In this document: positions 1 through 5,364 of the stretch, piece after piece
Layout of the letters: each line of letters opens with the position of its first letter
Numbering within the stretch: position 1 is the stretch's first letter
Assembly: GCA_013152695.1 (NCBI GenBank)
Contig: JAADFV010000058.1
Location: 1 to 8,424 of the forward strand
DNA: 8,424 bases
Origin: Chloroflexota bacterium
GTDB lineage: Bacteria; Chloroflexota; Anaerolineae; J102
Direction of reading: 5' to 3'
The notes under the pieces: generated by a model
Databases searched by the model: none
Seen by the model: only the letters and a program-made list of their open reading frames with translations
Told to the model about the DNA's origin: nothing
Program-made: the position numbers and the translations under genes

Positions 1-1778
1 AACTTTCTTCCCTCGAACTTTTGCTGCTGGACAACTTTGCCCAGCAAGCAGCTACAGCCATCGATCAGATACAGCAGTTGGGACAGGTTCAGCGCCATCT
101 CCAGCGCAAAGAAGAGGAGCTCCAGCGTTTGCGCCGGGCCAATCTCCTCCTCTCCTCGCGCCTGCGTCTGCAAGAAACCCTGGAGGCAATTTTACAGATG
201 GCGCTGGAAGTGACCGGTGCTCGCTACGGCATCTTTCGTCTTGTCGATCGAACACGGCAGCAGCTCCTCACCCAGGCCGTGGCCGGTGAAAAGTTAGAGC
301 GTCCTGCCGTCGAGGCCCTCCCCATCGATGAAAGCACCATCACCGGCTGGGTGGCCGTACATCGCCGCCCCCTCCTCATCCCTGACATCGGCAACAGCCC
401 CTGGGGAGCGCTCTACTATCCTCTCGATCGGCAGCTTACCATGCGCGCTGAGTTGGCCGTGCCCCTTCTCAATGCCAGTGGTCGTTTAGAAGGAGTGCTC
501 AATCTCGAAAGTCCCCGCGTTGCCGCCTTTAGCGAGGATGATCGTATTCTCTTGCAATCCCTCGCCACCCAAGCCGTCATTGCCATTCAGGAAGTACGGC
601 TGCTCGATGCCCTGCAGGAAGTTTCACGCCTTCTCCTAAGTGAGCCCCCCGCCCGTGTCTTTGCCCGCATCGTCGACATTGCCAGTGAGCGTCTTGATGC
701 CGCCACCAGCGCTCTTTGGCTACGAAAGGGAGACGAGCTTGTGCTGCAAGCGGCGGATCACGGCCATCTTCCCGGCGACCGCCTTTCGATTGCTAACAGC
801 CTCACCGGACAGGCCCTTTTGCAACGCACACCCATCTTCAGTCCCGACATCTGCCAGGACCCTCGCTTTGCCCGCCCTCAGCTTGCTCAGGAACAGGGCT
901 GGCGCCAGGCCCTTATCGCCCCCCTTCTCACCGGTGAAGAAGAAGAACCCGTTGGTGCCCTTAGCGTTTACAGTACTGATGAGCGTTTTCAGGCCGATGA
1001 CTGGTCTCTGAAAGTGCTAACACTTCTTGCCCATCACGCTGCCCTGGCCGTACGCCACAGCGAACACCAGCGCGCCCTGCGCCGCGCCCAGGAGCAACAA
1101 GCCATTGCCGAAACCTTTGCCGCCGTGGGCGACCTCGCCGCCAACCTCCTCCACCGCCTCAACAACAAAATCGGCGTTATTCCCGTCCGTATCGAAGGTA
1201 TTCGCGACAAAGCAGATGCAGCCCTCTTGGAACAGCCCTATCTCAGGCACAATCTCGACGAGATCGAACGCAGTGCCATTGCCGCCATGACGATCATGGC
1301 TGATAGCCTTTCTTACCTGCGGCCGATCAACCTGGCCCCGGTAGATATTGCCGCCACCATCGCCGTTGCCCGCGACCAAATCACGCTACCACCTGGCGTT
1401 ACCCTCCATACGCACGAGCTCGAAAGTCTACCCGCCGTGTGGGCCGGACAGCGTCGTCTCGCCCTCATTTTTACCAACCTTTGGGAAAATGCTATCGTTG
1501 CCATGCAAGGTCAGGGCGAGATTCACGTAGACGGCCGGCTGGAGGGAGAGTGGGTCTTCGTGGCCGTAAAAGATACCGGCCCCGGTATCCCTCCCGCTTT
1601 ACACGAACGCATCTTCGAACTCAGCTACTCCGGTGCCCACCAGACACCCGGCAAATTAGGATTTGGACTATGGTGGGTCAAAACTTTGATGGCCCGTTTT
1701 GGCGGTCGCGTCTGGGTCGAAAGTGACGGGCAGCACGGCGCCTCCTTTATCCTACAACTCCCCCTGGCCCCCTCATGA
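1..1778 (+). CDS. GAF-domain sensor histidine kinase, 5' end cut by the window
   Basis: Cytoplasmic sensor kinase of a two-component system. The frame is open to base 1 (codons start at 3) and begins inside the last strand/helix of a GAF domain (DNFAQQAATAI), so the true start lies upstream; the first possible in-window start, TTG at 21, is unlikely to be used. Numbering from that TTG: charged coiled-coil linker about 12-50, GAF domain about 41-195, second complete GAF about 200-350, dimerisation/H-box helix about 360-435 with presumed phospho-acceptor H378 (LLHRLNNKIG), then an HATPase_c domain with N-box N490 (NLWENAIVAM), G1 D518 (DTGPGIP) and G2 G547/G549 (KLGFGL). No membrane segment is visible, and the only cysteine seen (DICQD, C278) is not in a bilin-type Cys-His motif. 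The residue after H378 is Arg instead of the usual Glu/Asp. Stop codon overlaps the regulator start as ATGA. Kinase identity is firm; the ligand is unknown. Confidence 0.93.
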   Translation, partial: LSSLELLLLDNFAQQAATAIDQIQQLGQVQRHLQRKEEELQRLRRANLLLSSRLRLQETLEAILQMALEVTGARYGIFRLVDRTRQQLLTQAVAGEKLERPAVEALPIDESTITGWVAVHRRPLLIPDIGNSPWGALYYPLDRQLTMRAELAVPLLNASGRLEGVLNLESPRVAAFSEDDRILLQSLATQAVIAIQEVRLLDALQEVSRLLLSEPPARVFARIVDIASERLDAATSALWLRKGDELVLQAADHGHLPGDRLSIANSLTGQALLQRTPIFSPDICQDPRFARPQLAQEQGWRQALIAPLLTGEEEEPVGALSVYSTDERFQADDWSLKVLTLLAHHAALAVRHSEHQRALRRAQEQQAIAETFAAVGDLAANLLHRLNNKIGVIPVRIEGIRDKADAALLEQPYLRHNLDEIERSAIAAMTIMADSLSYLRPINLAPVDIAATIAVARDQITLPPGVTLHTHELESLPAVWAGQRRLALIFTNLWENAIVAMQGQGEIHVDGRLEGEWVFVAVKDTGPGIPPALHERIFELSYSGAHQTPGKLGFGLWWVKTLMARFGGRVWVESDGQHGASFILQLPLAPS

Positions 1779-2842
1779 CTCCTCCCCTCCGTGCCCTCGT
1801 GGTCGAAGACGATCAGGCCTGGCAACAGATCCTGGTCGAACTGCTCAGCGATGCTGGTCTTAGCGTCGATGTAGCCGCGGACCTCAACACGGCCGAGGCG
1901 ATTTTACGCGCTGCCCCCCACCGTCTGGCTGTGGTCGATCTCTCCCTGGCCGGGCCCGATCACCGCAACCGTGATGGCCTGCAAGTTCTGGCAGCAGTGC
2001 GCCAGCTTGATCCAGGATGTACCGCCGTCCTCCTTACCGGATTTGCCACGGTCGAACTGGCCGTTAGCGTGCTCAACGAATATAATGCCCACACCTGCCT
2101 GCGAAAAGAAACCTTTCGCCGGCGCGCCTTCCGCCAACTCATCCAGGATATTCTAGCTTTACCCCACCCTTCTTTGGCTGAACCCGAACCTCAATCCTCG
2201 GCTGTAAAGACCACCGTCACTTCATCATCGCCCCCTCCGGCCGCGTCCATCCTCGTCGTCGATGATGATGCCGGTTGGCGCAACGTACTCAGCGAAATAT
2301 TGAACGATGCCGGGCATCAGGTGTATCCTTGCCGCAGCTATGGAGAAGCCCAGGGTACTCTGCAGCGCCACGACATTGCCCTGGCCATCGTCGATCTTGC
2401 TCTTACGCCCACCCTCACCAGTGAGGCAACGGCCGGCGGTTATCGCCTCCTTGACAATCTCCAGCAACGGCACATCCCTGTCCTCGTCCTCAGCGGCATC
2501 GCCACTCCCCACCAGATCGAGGACATCTACAGCACGTACTCGATTCACGCCTTTCTTGAAAAACAAAGCTTTGATCGCCGCGCCTTCCGGCAGCTAGTAG
2601 AGGCGGCTTTGGCCTCGGCTCCTGGCCCGCCCCTGGCCCAACTCACCCCCCGCGAGGGTGAAGTGCTGGAACTTCTTGCTCAGGGGCTGACCAACAAGGA
2701 GATTGCCCAGCAGCTGGTCATCTCTCCCAATACCGTCAAACGCCACACCCTCGCCATTTTTGCCAAACTCGAAGTAAGCACCCGCGCTGCCGCTGCCGCT
2801 AAATATCTGGCTGCCCGCCGTCAAAGCAGTCCCTATGCCTGA
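1775..2842 (+). CDS. Response regulator with two receiver domains and a LuxR-type HTH
   Basis: DNA-binding response regulator of 355 residues, the probable partner of the kinase just upstream. Receiver 1 (about 6-129) has acidic residues E11/D12, presumed phospho-Asp D55, T88 and K111. A Ser/Thr/Pro-rich linker follows (about 130-157). Receiver 2 (about 157-280) has D163/D164, D207, S240 and K263. The C-terminus (about 288-347) is a NarL/LuxR-type helix-turn-helix (LTPREGEVLELLAQGLTNKE, recognition helix around SPNTVKRH). Both receivers have a longer-than-usual loop after the phospho-Asp (D55 to G68; D207 to G222), lack the usual Pro after the conserved Lys, and end with the same RRAFRQL motif, suggesting internal duplication. 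The ATG lies in an ATGA overlap with the kinase stop and has no recognisable ribosome binding site, which fits termination-reinitiation coupling. Its target promoters cannot be inferred here. Confidence 0.95.
   Translation: MTPPLRALVVEDDQAWQQILVELLSDAGLSVDVAADLNTAEAILRAAPHRLAVVDLSLAGPDHRNRDGLQVLAAVRQLDPGCTAVLLTGFATVELAVSVLNEYNAHTCLRKETFRRRAFRQLIQDILALPHPSLAEPEPQSSAVKTTVTSSSPPPAASILVVDDDAGWRNVLSEILNDAGHQVYPCRSYGEAQGTLQRHDIALAIVDLALTPTLTSEATAGGYRLLDNLQQRHIPVLVLSGIATPHQIEDIYSTYSIHAFLEKQSFDRRAFRQLVEAALASAPGPPLAQLTPREGEVLELLAQGLTNKEIAQQLVISPNTVKRHTLAIFAKLEVSTRAAAAAKYLAARRQSSPYA
1790..2614 (+). repeat. Internal duplication: two tandem receiver domains within the response regulator
   Basis: The stretches at about 1790-2161 and 2243-2614 encode two receivers that align from end to end: VVEDD versus VVDDD, LLSDAG versus ILNDAG, AVVDLSL versus AIVDLAL, and CLRKETFRRRAFRQL versus FLEKQSFDRRAFRQL. 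At DNA level only short identical words remain, such as CGCGCCTTCCG near the end of each unit. This is an old, diverged protein-level duplication and not a recent DNA repeat. Confidence 0.7.
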
Positions 2843-2849
2843 TCGAATT

Positions 2850-2854
2850 AGGAG
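2850..2854 (+). promoter_or_regulatory. Ribosome binding site deciding the phosphatase start
   Basis: AGGAG lies 7 bases before the ATG at 2862. It decides between that start and the in-frame ATG at 2835, which overlaps the end of the regulator gene and has no such site. Confidence 0.8.
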
Positions 2855-2861
2855 CAACTCG

Positions 2862-3347
2862 ATGAAACATCTACTTCTTATGCGCCACGCTAAATCCTCC
2901 TGGCACCCTCGCTACGCTACTGATTTCGAGCGACCTCTGAACAAGCGCGGTCAGAACGATGCCCCTCGCGTCGGCGCCTGGCTGCAAGAGCACCATCCTC
3001 TCCCCGAATTCATCCTCAGCTCCCCCGCCGAGCGCGCTCGTCAGACTGTCACCGGCTTTTTGGAAGGGTCCGGTTGTGAGGCAGAAGTAGCCTGGGATCA
3101 GCGCATTTACGCTGCCAGCACCGGCACGCTTATGGAAGTAATCCGCGAGCTACCCGACGCCTACGAACGCGTCATGGTTGTCGGGCACAATCCCGGCTTT
3201 CAGAACCTGGCTTCAGCATTATGTAGCCGCGAGCTCCAGATGCCCACGGCAGCTCTGGCCTGTATCGAACTTCCAGTCGAAACCTGGCAAGATGTTAAAC
3301 AAGGGATCGGCAATCTAGCTTGGTTAGTTGTACCCAAGCAGTTGTGA
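2862..3347 (+). CDS. sixA: SixA-like phosphohistidine phosphatase (histidine phosphatase superfamily)
   Basis: Small soluble phosphatase of the histidine phosphatase (phosphoglycerate mutase-like) superfamily, 161 residues, close to E. coli SixA in length. Visible catalytic elements: R8-H9 in LLLMRHAKSSW (H9 the presumed phospho-intermediate), R58 in SSPAERARQT, and H109 in VVGHNPGF. The DFERPLNKRG segment after the first motif is typical of SixA-like proteins. SixA was described as removing phosphate from the histidine of the ArcB HPt domain, and later work ties it to a phosphotransferase-system protein, so the substrate here is open. The gene follows the regulator by 19 bases and is probably in the same transcript, which suggests a link to the phosphorelay, although the visible part of the kinase has no HPt domain. 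The start at 2862 is chosen because of the AGGAG at 2850; an in-frame ATG at 2835 would add nine residues (MPDRIRSNS) without a ribosome binding site. The family is clear; the symbol is less certain. Confidence 0.9.
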   Translation: MKHLLLMRHAKSSWHPRYATDFERPLNKRGQNDAPRVGAWLQEHHPLPEFILSSPAERARQTVTGFLEGSGCEAEVAWDQRIYAASTGTLMEVIRELPDAYERVMVVGHNPGFQNLASALCSRELQMPTAALACIELPVETWQDVKQGIGNLAWLVVPKQL

Positions 3348-3361
3348 GAAGAGTTCGGGCA
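3348..3361. other. Convergent intergenic junction without a recognisable terminator
   Basis: Only 14 bases separate the stop of the phosphatase gene (+) from the stop of the radical SAM gene (-). Two weak inverted repeats lie nearby (GCTTGG 3318-3323 with CCAAGC 3334-3339; GGGCAT 3357-3362 with ATGCCC 3378-3383), but neither is followed by a T run on either strand. Transcripts from the two operons probably overlap at their 3' ends or end by another mechanism. Confidence 0.6.
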
Positions 3362-4396
3362 TCAGGAGGGATTACTCATGCCCACACCGGCAACGACCGT
3401 CCCACAATCCGGACAACGGCTGTCGACTATACGATTTTCCATGATATTGAAGCCACGGCGCTGAATGAGACGGGTACCGCAGTGGTGGCAGAAAGTATTT
3501 TCGCCCTCACTGCCGTAGACATTACCCTCATACACATAGTGCAAACCCTCTTCCAGGCCGATTTCGCGGGCACGGCGGAGCGTGCGAGGGGGTGTACGCG
3601 GCTTATCGAGCAGTTTGTAGGTGGGGTAGAAGGCACTGACATGCCATGGGGTATCGGCAGAGAGCTCATCGCGAATAAAGCGGGCGATATCGCGTAGTTC
3701 TTCCTCGCTGTCATTGAGGGTTGGAATGATCAGCGTAGTAACCTCGACCCAAATACCTACTTTTTTCATCAATTTGAGCGTGTCAAGCACCGGCTGTAGC
3801 TTGGCTCCCACCAATTTACGGTAGAAATCATTACGAAATGACTTCAAATCCACGTTTGCCGCATCCAAATAAGGTTGAATCGTCTCTATTGCTTCAGCGG
3901 TCTCGTAGCCATTGGTGATAAAAAGATTGGCCAGGCCGTGGCTATGGGCAATACGGGCTGTATCGTAGGCGTACTCGAAGAAAATCGTCGGCTCGGTGTA
4001 TGTGTAAGCGATGCTTCGGCAGCCGGTGCGCTCGGCATCGGCCACGATTTGAGCAGGGGTCGCCTCGACGCCCATGATCAGGTGTTGCTCACGCGGCATC
4101 TGCGAGATTTCCCAATTCTGACAGAATTTGCAGCGAAAATTACAGCCGGGTGTGGCTATCGAATAGGCGCGGGTGCCCGGATAGAAGTGAAACAAAGGCT
4201 TTTTTTCGACGGGGTCGACATGTTGCGAGATCGTACGGCCGTAGACCAGGGTGTAAAGTGTACCTTCGCGGTTTTCCCGCACCTGACAAATGCCTTTGTG
4301 TCCATCGACGATCACACAGCGATGGGCGCAGAGGTTGCAGCGGACTTTGTTGTCATCAAGTTTTTCATAGAGCATTCCTTGCTTGACTTTGATCAT
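3362..4396 (-). CDS. amrS: AmmeMemoRadiSam system radical SAM enzyme
   Basis: Radical SAM protein of 344 residues, related to pyruvate formate-lyase activating enzymes, of the type found with AMMECR1 and Memo proteins. In order: an N-terminal cysteine block C20-x2-C23-x3-C27 plus C37 (CNLCAHRC, then GICQVREN) typical of this family; the SAM-cluster motif C85-x3-C89-x2-C92 (CNFRCKFCQNWEIS); the TEPTIFFEY segment; NVDLKSF and WVEVTTLIIPTLND in the barrel; and a C-terminal zinc-ribbon-like pair C303/C306 and C328/C331 (GENTFCHHCG, SRCPDCG). All key cysteines are present and the length is normal. The start is set at 4396 because GGGAGG lies 6 bases upstream and the ATG overlaps the upstream stop as ATGA; an upstream in-frame ATG at 4474 would add 26 residues that overlap the phosphoesterase and do not resemble the family. 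It is expected to use a reduced [4Fe-4S] cluster to cleave SAM; its substrate is not known to me. The AMMECR1 and Memo genes are not in this window. Confidence 0.92.
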   Translation of the reverse strand: MIKVKQGMLYEKLDDNKVRCNLCAHRCVIVDGHKGICQVRENREGTLYTLVYGRTISQHVDPVEKKPLFHFYPGTRAYSIATPGCNFRCKFCQNWEISQMPREQHLIMGVEATPAQIVADAERTGCRSIAYTYTEPTIFFEYAYDTARIAHSHGLANLFITNGYETAEAIETIQPYLDAANVDLKSFRNDFYRKLVGAKLQPVLDTLKLMKKVGIWVEVTTLIIPTLNDSEEELRDIARFIRDELSADTPWHVSAFYPTYKLLDKPRTPPRTLRRAREIGLEEGLHYVYEGNVYGSEGENTFCHHCGTRLIQRRGFNIMENRIVDSRCPDCGTVVAGVGMSNPS

Positions 4397-5364
4397 TTTG
4401 CGCCTCCCGCGCTTGTGTTTAAGGGCTGCCAGCCCCAGGGACGCTCTTCGTATGTTTGGCGCCACCGGAGCCACAGCATATTTCCCTGTTTGATGGGATT
4501 ATGATCATGATTGCCCCGCAGCATATCGATTAGGTTTCGTTCATAGCCATAACGCATCATTTTTTTGCAGGTGGGTTCACAGTCATAAGGAACTTTACGA
4601 AACTCGAAGGTGTCGGCTTCGGTGTCGAGAATGCCATAGGCGGCATGCACCATTCTGTCGCCATTGCGAGGTTGGCCTACGCTGCCCGGGTTGAGCAATA
4701 CCAGATCAAAACGATCAAGGCGTATGGCTTCCTCGTAGCGGATGGGGGAAAGGAGAGGCTGAGAGAGAGCATGGGGTTTGATGGCGATGTAGGGAATGTG
4801 GGTGTGGCCGTGGATGAGGACGGTAGTGCGTCCCTCTTGCTGAAGTGTCTGAAGATAGGCCACCTGTTCCGCCATGTGACTGGTATGCACATCCCAGGGA
4901 AAGATGTAATGGCTGGCTTCACCAAAGCCGGCATTGAATATCTCCGAGCCCAGAGCACCATGCACCAGCCAGTAATCGACCTCTGCCCCTGGCAGATGAC
5001 GGGGCTGTGTACGCTGGCGTTGCCAGTTACGCCGGCACCAGGCCCAAAGAAGAGGACGGGCGCCGTTGACACGATAACCACGCAAAGCCTCACGATGTTT
5101 ACGATGAATGACTTGCTCGTAGCCCTTGATGCCGGCATTACTGGCCCGTTCCACCGTGTAAAGATCATGATTACCGATTTGCCACTGCCGAAACGGTACC
5201 ACCTCTTGTAGTTTCTGTATCACTTCCACCGGATTGGGGCCGCGACCGACGGCGTCGCCCAGGAACCACCAGGTCTGCACACGACCACGACCGTCGGCGA
5301 GTACAGCCTCGAGAGCCTCGAGATTGGCATGGATATCTGCGAGAAGACCGATGCGCATGGCCAT
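4393..5364 (-). CDS. Calcineurin-like metallophosphoesterase with a C-terminal extension
   Basis: Metal-dependent phosphoesterase of 323 residues, soluble. The standard blocks are all present: D10-x-H12 (LLADIHANLEAL), D37 (FLGDAVGRGPNP), G64-N65-H66-D67, H135 (WLVHGAL), and H187/H189 (IHGHTHIPY), followed by LNPGSVGQPRNGD at 224-236, a signature of the YfcE/diadenosine-tetraphosphatase-like branch. Between the third and fourth blocks is a basic, Trp-rich stretch (about 87-125). After the core (ending about 260) comes a tail of about 60 residues containing C262-x3-C266, a second GNHD at 284-287 that is probably fortuitous, and a Trp-rich end. The substrate could be a nucleotide, a phosphoprotein or a small phosphoester; the sequence does not decide. 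The ATG at 5364 directly abuts the TAG of the large upstream gene, and its stop overlaps the amrS start. A second in-frame ATG at 5358 is an equally reasonable start. Confidence 0.93.
   Translation of the reverse strand: MAMRIGLLADIHANLEALEAVLADGRGRVQTWWFLGDAVGRGPNPVEVIQKLQEVVPFRQWQIGNHDLYTVERASNAGIKGYEQVIHRKHREALRGYRVNGARPLLWAWCRRNWQRQRTQPRHLPGAEVDYWLVHGALGSEIFNAGFGEASHYIFPWDVHTSHMAEQVAYLQTLQQEGRTTVLIHGHTHIPYIAIKPHALSQPLLSPIRYEEAIRLDRFDLVLLNPGSVGQPRNGDRMVHAAYGILDTEADTFEFRKVPYDCEPTCKKMMRYGYERNLIDMLRGNHDHNPIKQGNMLWLRWRQTYEERPWGWQPLNTSAGGAK
4403..4408 (-). promoter_or_regulatory. amrS: Ribosome binding site deciding the amrS start
   Basis: On the minus strand GGGAGG is followed by six bases (CGCAAA) and the ATG at 4396. 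It sits inside the last codons of the upstream phosphoesterase gene, so amrS appears to have its own site in addition to stop-start overlap coupling. Confidence 0.8.

Noticed and set aside
803..863. Possible bilin- or heme-binding cysteine in the second complete GAF domain
   Set aside because: The single Cys (DICQD) is not followed by His and is not in the position of known bilin-attachment motifs.
2835..2861. Upstream in-frame start for the phosphatase at 2835
   Set aside because: It has no ribosome binding site and would add residues before a family-typical N-terminus. The ATG at 2862 has AGGAG seven bases ahead.
3318..3339. Inverted repeat GCTTGG/CCAAGC with a 10-base loop as a terminator
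   Set aside because: Six base pairs only, inside the phosphatase coding region, and no T run on either strand.
3365..3464. Plus-strand ATG at 3378 preceded by AGGAGGG at a good distance, opening a reading frame of about 29 codons
   Set aside because: It lies antisense to the end of amrS. The purine-rich site is simply the complement of the last amrS codons, and the short peptide has no recognisable features.
3320..3697. Plus-strand open frame of 125 codons across the end of amrS
   Set aside because: Shadow of the amrS coding frame. It lacks a ribosome binding site and protein-like family features, and the minus-strand product has all its conserved cysteines.
4397..4474. Upstream in-frame start for amrS at 4474
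   Set aside because: The extra 26 residues overlap the phosphoesterase and do not look like the family, while the ATG at 4396 has a strong ribosome binding site and an ATGA overlap.
3875..4504. Plus-strand open frame of 209 codons opposite amrS
   Set aside because: Antisense shadow of amrS and the phosphoesterase end. The product resembles no known family, and the minus-strand genes are unambiguous.
4645..5211. Plus-strand open frame of 188 codons opposite the phosphoesterase
   Set aside because: Antisense shadow. The minus strand carries every metallophosphoesterase block in order.
5304..5325. Short direct repeat GAGCCTCGAG in the phosphoesterase start region
   Set aside because: It simply encodes the repeated Leu-Glu-Ala of the first helix after the DIHAN motif.
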